From contig NZ_STFZ01000011.1 of the NCBI RefSeq assembly GCF_005222845.1, positions 89,996-153,995 of the forward strand: DNA of 64,000 bases, given 5' to 3'. Source of the DNA: Rhizobium sp. FY34. GTDB lineage: Bacteria > Pseudomonadota > Alphaproteobacteria > Rhizobiales > Rhizobiaceae. The notes below the pieces were generated by a model. It had not been told where the DNA came from and ran no database searches. It saw only the letters and a list, made by a program, of their open reading frames with translations. This document shows positions 19,673 to 27,975 of the stretch, one piece after another. The translations under genes and the position numbers were made by a program. Positions within the stretch are counted from its first letter, which is position 1. Each line of letters starts with the position of its first letter.

Positions 19673-22600
19673 ATGAATTACATCGAGCCTGTCGAAACCT
19701 TCATAACCCGGCTTCATCAGAACAATATCCGTGTCTGGATCGAGGCCGGGAGCCTGAAATGCTCAGACCCCGATATGCGCCTGACCGATGCGGTGATGAG
19801 CGAAATCCGGACCAGAAAAAACGACATTCTGGCGTTTCTCACCATGGCGCACGCGGATTCCGACGCACCCGACCGGAATGAAATCCCTGCCCGCCACGAG
19901 ATCTGCCCGCCGCTGTCATTTGCCCAGGAAAGACTATGGCTGATTGACCAGATCTATCCGGGCGCGCCATTGCACCATATCTGCATTGCGCTCGAAGTCC
20001 GAGGCGCTCTCGACCTTGATGCGTTGAGGGCAGCACTCACTGGCGTCATGAACCGCCACGCTGTTCTTCGCGCCCGCATATACAACGACAAGGGTGTTCC
20101 GAGACAGATCATATCCGCACATTGTAACGCGCCTTTTGCCGTACTGGAGGTTTCACCCGCCGATACGGCTATGGAAGATGTCATTCATGCGGAAACAAGC
20201 AGGCCCTTCGATCTTGCCGCCGAGCCGCCCATTCGCCTGCTCGTCGTCAAATGCGACAACGACCGCCATGTCCTTGTTTTTACGCTGCATCACATAGGCG
20301 CCGACGGCTGGTCTACGGAAATACTGCTGAGAGATCTCGGCATGTTTTACAGTGCGGAAGTGTCCGGCAGCCCGGCAACGGACGCAGCGTTGCCGATACA
20401 GTATGGCGACTTTGCCGCATGGCAGCGCGAGCGACTGACTACGGAAACGGCAAAAGCGCTTGAAGCATTCTGGAAGCAGCACCTTTCTCAGCCTTTGCAG
20501 ACAGCGCAGCTGTTGACGGACATGGCGCGCAGCGCGGGCCACGGCCATGCGGGTGAACTGCATGAATTCTCGATCGAAAGAGAAACAGTCGATGCGCTGC
20601 ACAAGATTGCCGGCGCGCATGGCACGACGCTGTTCACGGCACTCTTTGCCGCCTTCAACCTGTTGATCCACCGCTATACCGCACAGACCGATCTGGTGAT
20701 CGGAACGCCCGTCGCCAGCCGCCCCCATGTGGAAACGGAGGATCTGGTCGGGCTGTTCGTCAATCCTCTTCCCGTCAGATCACTGATCGATCCCTTCGGC
20801 AATTTTGAAAAGGCCCTGCGGCAAACACATGCCACCCTGCAGCAGGTGATCAGCCATCAGGACATGCCGTTCGAGCGCATTGTCGAGATGGTCGGCGCAG
20901 AACGCGATCCCGATAGTCACCCGTTGTTTCAGATAAAATTCCAGCTTGACGCGGCGCCGCGCGAGGGCATCCAACTCCCCGGTCTCAAAATGCGCCGACT
21001 GGCCCGCCAGGACAAGATTTCACGGCTCGACCTGTCGCTGGACCTGCGGGAGACGGAAGGCGGGCTTGCCGGCACGGTCGAATACAAGAGCGCGCTGTTT
21101 CGCGCCGACACGATCGATCGGTTCGCCCGTCACTTCCACCAATTGCTGAAATCGATCATTGCCGACCCTTCGCTGCCGGTCGCTACCCTGACCCTTCTGA
21201 CGCAGGAAGAACAGCAGCAGCGGATTTGCGACTTCAACAGCACGGCGCAGGAAAATGCTGGCCCGCAATATTTTCATGAACTGTTCGAAGCGCATGCGGC
21301 GCGTGCGCCGGAGGCTGTGGCACTACTGATGCCCGGCACAGAAGCCGATGAGGTTCTGACATATGGCCAGCTCAATGCCCGCGCAAACAGGCTCGCTCGC
21401 CTCCTCCGCCGCAAAGGCGTTACCGCAGAAACCGTTGTCGGTATCTCACTGCCGCGCAGTTTCGACATGATCGTTGCCTGGCTGGCGGTCTGGAAAGCGG
21501 GCGGCGCCTATCTGCCGCTCGATCCGGACTACCCCGCAGAGCGCATCGGCACCATGCTGTCGGACGCAGGTGCCCGGCTCGTGATCAGCCACAGCTCGAT
21601 CGATCTTCCAGAGACAGCCGCCCGGCTCAATCTGGATGCAAGCTTCCCCGACGACGAACGCGCCGACAACCTTGCAACGGTCACTCGCGCGTCACAGCTG
21701 GCTTATGTGATCTACACGTCAGGCTCGACAGGCAAGGCAAAGGGCGTCCTTGTCGATCATAGTGGACTGATCAACCTGACCAGGGACAAAATCCGCACCT
21801 GCGATGTCACGCCCGACGATTGTGTGCTGCAATTCTTCAGCTTCAGTTTTGATGCATCCATTCCCGAACTCGTCATGAGCCTCGGCGCCGGTGCCAGACT
21901 TCTGCTTCTGCCCGGATACGCGACCCTTCCGGGCGCCGCACTGGCCGACATCCTGCGCGCGCGACATGTGACGCACCTGACCATGACGCCATCGGCCCTG
22001 CTCGCCCTGCCGGTCGATGACCTGCCGTCCCTGCGCACCGTTCTGGTCGGAGGAGAGGTTCCCATGCCCGAACTCATAGAAAGATGGGGAAAGAACCGTC
22101 GTTTCATCAACGCCTACGGCCCCACCGAAACCACGGTCAATGCCAGCATGGTCGATATGGGAGGTGGGCGCGCCGGCCTGCCTGTGCTCCGGCCTGCGGC
22201 AAACAAGCAGCTCTATGTGCTGGACGACAATCTCGAACTATTGCCCTTCGGCGTGCCGGGAGAACTTCACATTGGCGGCTGCGGCATTGCCCGCGGTTAT
22301 CACGACCGGGCGGCACTGACCGCCGAACGTTTCGTTCCCGATCCATTTGCCACAAACGGGCGCGCAGGCGTGCTCTACCGCACCGGCGATCGCGCCACAT
22401 TGCTTCCCGATGGCCGGATTCACGTATCAGGACGGCTGGACAGCCAGGTCAAGATCCGTGGCTACCGGATCGAGCCAGGGGAAATAGAGGCAGGCCTGCT
22501 GGCCCATCCGGCCATCGTTTCGGCGACGGTGGCGGTACGTGACGACGGGCGCGGCGGCAAAAGGCTTGCCGCCTACGCGGTTCCTCAACACGATCAGCAC

Positions 22601-24241
22601 GCGGCAGTCAGGCCCGCGCCATCAGAGATCCGCGCATGGCTAGCGAACCGCCTGCCGAAATTCCTTGTGCCCGACACGTTCGACTGGCTCGAGGCACTGC
22701 CGCTCACCGTGAACGGCAAGATCGATCCAGCAAAGCTTCCAGCGCCGCAGGTCGAAACAAACCCCGACGGCCGGGCACCTGAAGGCGAAATGGAAACCCG
22801 GATAGCCAGCGCATTCGGGCATGTTCTGAACATTGATCAGGTTGCCGCAACCGATGATTTCTTCACGCTTGGCGGCCACTCACTGCTGGCCACACGTTTC
22901 TGCGCCGTCGCAAAGGAAAAGTTCGGAATCGATATCGGCGTTCTCGATCTTTTCAACGCCTCCACGGTGGAAGCGCTGGCAAACCGCCTGCGGACGAGAG
23001 ACGCCGGCGACAGCGGCAGCGGCGATGAAAACCATCTGCTGAAGCGCGATATAAAACTGGATGACGCAATCCGCCCGAGCGCGACGGCAAGAGCCACAGG
23101 CGGCGCAACCCACGTCTTCCTGACGGGCGCCACGGGCTTTCTCGGCACCTATCTGCTCCAAGAGCTGCTTCGCGACCCGGCAAGAAAAGTCACCTGCCTG
23201 GTGCGCGGCGACGATGGAATGAGCCGCCTACGGCGGGCCTTCCAGCAGTATGACCTGCCACAAGCCGAGCTAACAGAACGCGTGGCGATATTGGCGGGCG
23301 AACTTTCCGAACCAAACCTCGGACTGGCAGACCCAGACTACAACGCTCTTGTCCAGAACGCCGATTGCATTGTCCATAATGGCGCGGAAGTGCACCACCT
23401 GCATCGATATGAGCGACTGCGCCAGACCAATGTGCTTGGAACCCGCGAAATTCTGAAACTCGCCTGCGCCGGAGCGAGCCGGCACATTCACTACATCTCC
23501 ACACTCAGTGCGCTGACGCCGCGCCGCGGTTCTGACGGTGATGTCCGGCCTGTCTGCGAGTTGGAGAGCGTGGACGGGTTTGCGCCACCCGCCGGCGGCT
23601 ACAACCGGAGCAAATGGGTTGCGGAGCATCTGGTGAACGAAGCCGCCAAGCGGGGATTGCCGGTAACGATCTACCGGCCGGGAGCCATATCAGGCGACAG
23701 CCTCACCGGCGCCTTCAACGGCTCGGACATATTGTGCCGCCTGGTGCAGGCCTATCTTTACACGGGGAAAGCGCCGGAAGGCGACAGGCTGCTCGATATG
23801 CTGCCGGTCGACCATGTGGCTCGGGCAATTGTCCATCTCTCCGGCAAACCGGCTTCCGCAGGACAGGTCTTCCATCTCATTCATTCGGCCCCCGTTTCAA
23901 GCGCTCGCCTCTTCGAGGCCTGCGAACTGGAGGGGATCAAGCTGAAACGCGTTTCGCAGCGGGAATGGCAGGACATGCTGGACGATGTGGCACGCGGAAC
24001 GGCCGACCACCCGCTCTATCCGTTGCTGGGACTGCTGCGCTCCCCTTCCACCGCCGGCAAGAGCGACGAAAAACAGACACGCAACTTCGATTGCCACCTC
24101 ACACAGGCGGCACTGTCGGACGCGCCATTCCACGAACCGGCCCTGACATTCGAACTCTTGCGAACATATCTGCGCGCATTTGCCAAGGCCAACTTTCTGA
24201 ACGCGACGTCCGATGACGCGCGAAAGCAGGGTGAACGATGA
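19673..24241 (+). CDS. NRPS with terminal thioester reductase: docking-C-A-PCP-R, predicted aromatic amino acid
   Basis: Terminating module of 1522 residues. Residues 8-56 resemble a TubC-type docking domain (FITRLHQNNIRVWIEAGSLK). Next come condensation (HHIGADGWS), adenylation (YTSGSTGKAKG, YGPTETTVN), carrier (LGGHSLLATRF, Ser1070) and a reductase domain with Rossmann motif LTGATGFLGTYLL from about 1148 and catalytic Y1310-x3-K1314. Pocket residues read D-A-P-T-L-G-A-V-N-K, close to beta-hydroxytyrosine/tyrosine codes such as DASTLGAICK, so tyrosine or DOPA is the best guess. The reductase would release an aldehyde or alcohol instead of an acid. AAGGGG precedes the start. First gene of the plus operon. 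Confidence 0.92.
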   Translation: MNYIEPVETFITRLHQNNIRVWIEAGSLKCSDPDMRLTDAVMSEIRTRKNDILAFLTMAHADSDAPDRNEIPARHEICPPLSFAQERLWLIDQIYPGAPLHHICIALEVRGALDLDALRAALTGVMNRHAVLRARIYNDKGVPRQIISAHCNAPFAVLEVSPADTAMEDVIHAETSRPFDLAAEPPIRLLVVKCDNDRHVLVFTLHHIGADGWSTEILLRDLGMFYSAEVSGSPATDAALPIQYGDFAAWQRERLTTETAKALEAFWKQHLSQPLQTAQLLTDMARSAGHGHAGELHEFSIERETVDALHKIAGAHGTTLFTALFAAFNLLIHRYTAQTDLVIGTPVASRPHVETEDLVGLFVNPLPVRSLIDPFGNFEKALRQTHATLQQVISHQDMPFERIVEMVGAERDPDSHPLFQIKFQLDAAPREGIQLPGLKMRRLARQDKISRLDLSLDLRETEGGLAGTVEYKSALFRADTIDRFARHFHQLLKSIIADPSLPVATLTLLTQEEQQQRICDFNSTAQENAGPQYFHELFEAHAARAPEAVALLMPGTEADEVLTYGQLNARANRLARLLRRKGVTAETVVGISLPRSFDMIVAWLAVWKAGGAYLPLDPDYPAERIGTMLSDAGARLVISHSSIDLPETAARLNLDASFPDDERADNLATVTRASQLAYVIYTSGSTGKAKGVLVDHSGLINLTRDKIRTCDVTPDDCVLQFFSFSFDASIPELVMSLGAGARLLLLPGYATLPGAALADILRARHVTHLTMTPSALLALPVDDLPSLRTVLVGGEVPMPELIERWGKNRRFINAYGPTETTVNASMVDMGGGRAGLPVLRPAANKQLYVLDDNLELLPFGVPGELHIGGCGIARGYHDRAALTAERFVPDPFATNGRAGVLYRTGDRATLLPDGRIHVSGRLDSQVKIRGYRIEPGEIEAGLLAHPAIVSATVAVRDDGRGGKRLAAYAVPQHDQHAAVRPAPSEIRAWLANRLPKFLVPDTFDWLEALPLTVNGKIDPAKLPAPQVETNPDGRAPEGEMETRIASAFGHVLNIDQVAATDDFFTLGGHSLLATRFCAVAKEKFGIDIGVLDLFNASTVEALANRLRTRDAGDSGSGDENHLLKRDIKLDDAIRPSATARATGGATHVFLTGATGFLGTYLLQELLRDPARKVTCLVRGDDGMSRLRRAFQQYDLPQAELTERVAILAGELSEPNLGLADPDYNALVQNADCIVHNGAEVHHLHRYERLRQTNVLGTREILKLACAGASRHIHYISTLSALTPRRGSDGDVRPVCELESVDGFAPPAGGYNRSKWVAEHLVNEAAKRGLPVTIYRPGAISGDSLTGAFNGSDILCRLVQAYLYTGKAPEGDRLLDMLPVDHVARAIVHLSGKPASAGQVFHLIHSAPVSSARLFEACELEGIKLKRVSQREWQDMLDDVARGTADHPLYPLLGLLRSPSTAGKSDEKQTRNFDCHLTQAALSDAPFHEPALTFELLRTYLRAFAKANFLNATSDDARKQGER

Positions 24242-25134
24242 GCACAGTAATATCAAGCGAAGCCAGCAATTACGACCATTGGGCCTGGCTCTATAACCAC
24301 ACGCTTGGCCCGCGCTATAGCGAGCAGAAGATCGGCCCGCTGGCGCGGGCGGTTCTTTCACAAATGCCCGACGGCGCTTCGGTTCTCGATCTTTGCTGTG
24401 GAACGGGTCATCTTGCAAAGCTAATGGCTGCGCGCGGATACACCGTCACCGGGCTGGATGGTTCGCAGGACATGATAAACCATGCCCGTAGCAACGCGCC
24501 CGATCTTGAATTCGTTCTTGGCGACGCAAGGAATTTCACCTTTGAACAGCCGTTTAACGGCGTGGTCTGCACCAGCGCATCGCTGAACCACATCCAGAAT
24601 ACCGAAGATCTGCGGAAGGTCTTTTCCAGCGTCCGCCGCTGCCTGAAGGATGACGGAATTTTCGCTTTCGACATCAATCATCCCGGCCAGATGGCACGCT
24701 ACTGGCGCGACCTGCCGGCCGAGGGCGAACTCACCGACGATTATGCCTGGCTGATCACGCCTCGATATAATTCACGGTCGAATGAGGGATCCTTCACGGT
24801 TGAAATCCACACGAGGTCAAAGGCGGCGCGCTTCTCCGTGGCGGAGGCGGCATATAGGCAGGCGGCCCGGCTGCTTTCCAATCGCCGGCGGCTTGCTCTC
24901 ATTGCCCGCTTCGGCATTCCCGGACAGAACTGGCAGCGCCACTGCGTGACCAACCCTGTCTGGGGGCACAATCTGGACACCGTGACGGAGCTTCTCCGGG
25001 CATCGGGCTTTTCGGTGAAAATGCGAAGCACCGATGGCGGCCCAGTAACCGATGAGAGAGCGGTCTACTTCCTCTGCACAAAGATTGCTGGCGACCGCGC
25101 GGGCAAGGACCTCACACAGGAGGCCGTCGAATGA
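24238..25134 (+). CDS. Class I SAM-dependent methyltransferase
   Basis: Protein of 298 residues with the SAM-binding motif VLDLCCGTGHLAKL (about residues 49-62), acidic LDGSQDM and post-motif GDARNF. Its ATG overlaps the NRPS-reductase stop (ATGA), so the two are translationally coupled. In the proposed Dmaq pathway two N-methyl groups must be added to the amine, and this is the only stand-alone methyltransferase in the cluster. N-methylation of the released aminated chain terminus is therefore the favoured role, by inference. O-methylation cannot be excluded from sequence. Confidence 0.88.
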   Translation: MSTVISSEASNYDHWAWLYNHTLGPRYSEQKIGPLARAVLSQMPDGASVLDLCCGTGHLAKLMAARGYTVTGLDGSQDMINHARSNAPDLEFVLGDARNFTFEQPFNGVVCTSASLNHIQNTEDLRKVFSSVRRCLKDDGIFAFDINHPGQMARYWRDLPAEGELTDDYAWLITPRYNSRSNEGSFTVEIHTRSKAARFSVAEAAYRQAARLLSNRRRLALIARFGIPGQNWQRHCVTNPVWGHNLDTVTELLRASGFSVKMRSTDGGPVTDERAVYFLCTKIAGDRAGKDLTQEAVE

Positions 25135-26594
25135 ATATTCACAATAATTCCGGAAGGGCGACCGACCCTATCACAGCCATCGTTACAGGCTTCAATCTCC
25201 GGACGCCGGGTTCGAAGCGCGCTGCCGCTTTCAACCGGGGTTTCCTTTCGGACAAAAGCTCGATCGGCCTTCCCTTCACGATGCAGACCAAAGAGGCCCT
25301 GTATCCCATCGTGGCCAGCCATGCCGAAGGCGCCTATCTGCAGGACGTCGACAACAACCGGTATGTCGATATTCTTATGGGCCTCGGCACTAATCTCTTC
25401 GGCCACAATCCATCCTTCATCCGCACGGCAATCGAAGCGCAGCTGGCCAAGGGCTTTGCGCTCGGACCGCAATCCGATCTGGCCGGCGAGACCGCCGAAC
25501 TGTTTTGCCGGATCACCGGCAAAGACCGCGTCACATTCAGCAACACCGGAACCGAAGCCGTGCAGACGGCCATGCGGATAGCCCGTGCCGCGACGGGGCG
25601 CGACAAGATCGTCCTGTTTACAGGCTCGTATCATGGCCATTCCGACCCTGCCCTGCACAAGGCCACCAAACTGGAATATATCCGCAGAGGCGCCTTGCTC
25701 CGGTCTCATCCGGCATGGCTTGTGGCCCTGAAGCCGCTCCTGAAACGCATGGTGCTGACAAAAGCGGTTCCCGGTTTTTCAGGCGTGGCCCCCTCCTCTG
25801 CCCGCGATATTGTGCTGCTGGAATACGGCAATCCCCGCTCGATCGATTATATCAAGCGTCACGGCACAAGCCTTGCGGGCGTGCTCGTCGAACCGGTTCA
25901 GAGCCGGAACCCGGAACTGCAGCCTCGCGAATTTCTCCATGAGTTGCGTAGCGTGACCGAAAAGACCGGCAGCGCGCTGATATTCGACGAGATGATTACC
26001 GGCTTCCGCGTTGCACCCGGCGGCGCACAGGCCTATTTCGGCATAGATGCTGACATTGCCACCTATGGCAAAATCGCCGGCGGGGGATTGCCGCTGTCGC
26101 TCATCGCCGGCAAAGGCCGGTTCATGGACCTCGTCGATGGCGGAGCCTGGGCTTACGGCGATAGTTCCTTCCCGAAAGTGGCCTCGACATTTTTTGCCGG
26201 AACCTATTGCCGCCATCCGCTGGCGCTCGCAGCCGCCAAGGCGGTCGCGACACGATTGCTGGAAGACGGACCGGCCCTGCAAGACGGCCTCAACGCCAGG
26301 ACCCTGGCATTCGTCGAACGGCTGAACGGCGCGCTTATGGATGCGGGGTTGCCCGTGTCGTTCATGAGCTTCGGTTCGTTCTTCGCCATATCCGCTGTCC
26401 GCAGCCGCATCTCGCCGCAGGCTGTCACAATGCTTTCCTTTCTTCTTTTGACCTCCGGCGTTCACCTTCGAGCCGGAGATCGCGGCGGTTTTCTCTCTAC
26501 CGCCCACAGCGATGACGACATCGCCTTTGTTCACGACGCTGTTCTGCAAAGCCTGACGGCTCTGGCGGACCACCGTCTTATCGACAAACATTGA
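25131..26594 (+). CDS. Class III PLP-dependent aminotransferase (glutamate-1-semialdehyde aminomutase-like)
   Basis: Protein of 487 residues. Fold-type I class III features are clear: NTGTEAVQTAMRIARA for phosphate binding, YHGHSD, the cofactor Asp in LIFDEMITGFRV, and the Schiff-base lysine K314 in TYGKIAGGGLPLS. The start overlaps the methyltransferase stop (ATGA). Next to an NRPS with reductive release, the likely task is to transaminate the released aldehyde to an amine, as expected for making the 3-amino-tetrahydroquinoline (Dmaq) group. It is longer than GSAM (about 430), with an N-terminal extension of some 35 residues. Confidence 0.9.
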   Translation: MNIHNNSGRATDPITAIVTGFNLRTPGSKRAAAFNRGFLSDKSSIGLPFTMQTKEALYPIVASHAEGAYLQDVDNNRYVDILMGLGTNLFGHNPSFIRTAIEAQLAKGFALGPQSDLAGETAELFCRITGKDRVTFSNTGTEAVQTAMRIARAATGRDKIVLFTGSYHGHSDPALHKATKLEYIRRGALLRSHPAWLVALKPLLKRMVLTKAVPGFSGVAPSSARDIVLLEYGNPRSIDYIKRHGTSLAGVLVEPVQSRNPELQPREFLHELRSVTEKTGSALIFDEMITGFRVAPGGAQAYFGIDADIATYGKIAGGGLPLSLIAGKGRFMDLVDGGAWAYGDSSFPKVASTFFAGTYCRHPLALAAAKAVATRLLEDGPALQDGLNARTLAFVERLNGALMDAGLPVSFMSFGSFFAISAVRSRISPQAVTMLSFLLLTSGVHLRAGDRGGFLSTAHSDDDIAFVHDAVLQSLTALADHRLIDKH

Positions 26595-26608
26595 TCGGAG
26601 CGACCACC

Positions 26609-26848
26609 ATGAGTGCCCAGACACCGGCTGAAGACCTGAACTACAACGTCGTGATCAGCGACGAGGAACGATACTCGATATGGCCGGTTTACAAGGCGGT
26701 CCCGGCAGGGTGGCGACCAAGCGGCTTTTCCGGATCGAAGCAGGCGTGCCTCGATCACATCGAGGTTGTGTGGACCGACATGCGCCCCTTGAGTTTGCGG
26801 CGACTGATGGATGGCCAAGCAGCAAGCACAACCAGCGTGCAAGAATAG
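26609..26848 (+). CDS. MbtH family protein
   Basis: Protein of 79 residues. MbtH signature present: NYNVVISDEERYSIWP, PAGWRPSGFSGSKQACLDHI and VWTDMRPLSLR. MbtH proteins bind adenylation domains and are needed for folding or activity of many NRPSs. The start at 26609 has GGAG at 8 bases; the upstream in-frame TTG overlaps the aminotransferase stop and is less likely. One copy probably serves several adenylation domains of this cluster. Confidence 0.93.
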   Translation: MSAQTPAEDLNYNVVISDEERYSIWPVYKAVPAGWRPSGFSGSKQACLDHIEVVWTDMRPLSLRRLMDGQAASTTSVQE

Positions 26849-26859
26849 GACGTGACCCC

Positions 26860-27378
26860 ATGGACGACCAACCATGGCCAAGCCCGGTGCCCCGCGAGGA
26901 CACCGGACCGGACAGGGACTGGCTTGCGCAGGATGCCGTTCTCGATCTGCTCCTGCCGGAGGCGCTTGCACCAGTGATATCACCGGAAGAACCCGACATG
27001 GCCCACCTGCAGCACATTATCTGCGAGGCCCTTGAGGCGTTCACGCTGCATTATCCCGAATGCCGCGCGCGCATCGCCACCCTTCTGGGCAGCATGGAAA
27101 AGCCGATATCCGATCCTGGCTTCGTGGATACCAGCGGCCTTCCGCTGACGTCGTTTCACGCCAATGACTATGACCGGTATTTCCGCGTGAACCGCATTGC
27201 CACAGCCCAGCCCGCCTATGTTCTGCTGCGCAGCTTCCTGCAGGTCGCGCTCTCCGTTACCGATCTTTTCTGCCGTGCACCCCACCTGTCGGAAAAGGCC
27301 GCGAAAGCCCAGTTTGAAGGTTTCGAGGTTCATGCGAGGCTTCTTGCAAGGTGCTTCGGGGTGGAGTGTGCACGATGA
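26860..27378 (+). CDS. Unrecognised cluster protein, partner of the TDO-like protein
   Basis: Protein of 172 residues without a family I recognise. It starts at ATG 26860 with AGGA upstream; a longer frame reaching into the MbtH gene is rejected as overlap. The N-terminal 40 residues are Pro/Asp-rich and probably disordered; the rest looks alpha-helical (LQHIICEALEAFTLHY, YVLLRSFLQVALSVTDLF, FEGFEVHARLLARCFG) with several His and Cys residues. Its stop overlaps the start of the next gene (ATGA), implying a paired function. Together the two proteins total about 360 residues. It might be a partner subunit or cofactor-handling protein for the TDO-like enzyme; this is a guess. Confidence 0.75.
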   Translation: MDDQPWPSPVPREDTGPDRDWLAQDAVLDLLLPEALAPVISPEEPDMAHLQHIICEALEAFTLHYPECRARIATLLGSMEKPISDPGFVDTSGLPLTSFHANDYDRYFRVNRIATAQPAYVLLRSFLQVALSVTDLFCRAPHLSEKAAKAQFEGFEVHARLLARCFGVECAR

Positions 27379-27938
27379 CAATTGCTCATCCGTCGCCATC
27401 TCGAATCTGGCGCGAATTCCACTGGGCGTTTTTCATGAACGTGCAGGGGCTGGTTCTGTGCCTGCGACGTTTCAACATGCAGGTGCATGAGCGCAACCAT
27501 GCCGAAGCGGATAGGGAATTGCGGGCAGCAGCGGTGCTTCTGCGCACATCTGCCAGCTCCATGGACCTCGCCGCAAGCTTCAGCAAGGCGGATTATGAAA
27601 ATACCATCCGCGTATCCATGACGCCGCCTTCTGTGGAATCCGATGATTTCAGCGGGCTGATGTCGTTCGATCATGCCGTGCTCATTCAGGTCTGGCGTGA
27701 AATGAAGGACGTGTTCGCCACGCTCCCGGTCGAACTCCATGACGCCCATGCCCAATTCGTTGCAGCCTACAAATATCTGGCGGAAGGGCATGTCGGCGTC
27801 TGCTCACGTTTCGTCGGCTCTGACGCCGGAAGCCTGCGATACGGCGACCGCAAGGCGATCGATACCCTGCAGCGCTTTGAACGCGGTCGCCTCAGCATGA
27901 TCGATCCTCCCAAAAAAGGCTGCCCGTTCCACAAGTAA
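27375..27938 (+). CDS. Small TDO-like putative haem protein, candidate aromatic hydroxylase
   Basis: Protein of 187 residues, all-helical. Residues 139-152 (HVGVCSRFVGSDAG) line up by eye with the haem-ligand segment of tryptophan 2,3-dioxygenases (pattern HV----R--GS-AG). Residues 13-33 (REFHWAFF--VQGL) resemble the TDO segment with the distal His and Gln, giving H16 as candidate. H139-x3-C143 equals the H-x3-C part of the HxnHxxxC motif described for the haem-dependent tyrosine hydroxylase SfmD. The C-terminus is GCPFHK. In this cluster such an enzyme could convert tyrosine to DOPA. It is much shorter than TDO (about 280), so homology needs testing. Confidence 0.7.
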   Translation: MTIAHPSPSRIWREFHWAFFMNVQGLVLCLRRFNMQVHERNHAEADRELRAAAVLLRTSASSMDLAASFSKADYENTIRVSMTPPSVESDDFSGLMSFDHAVLIQVWREMKDVFATLPVELHDAHAQFVAAYKYLAEGHVGVCSRFVGSDAGSLRYGDRKAIDTLQRFERGRLSMIDPPKKGCPFHK

Positions 27939-27975
27939 CGTGCGTGTTCAATTTCTAATCCAGCGAGAACTGCAT

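Noticed and set aside
26680..26859. Longer N-terminus for the unknown protein at 26860
   Set aside because: This part overlaps the MbtH gene in another frame, and a ribosome site precedes the ATG at 26860.
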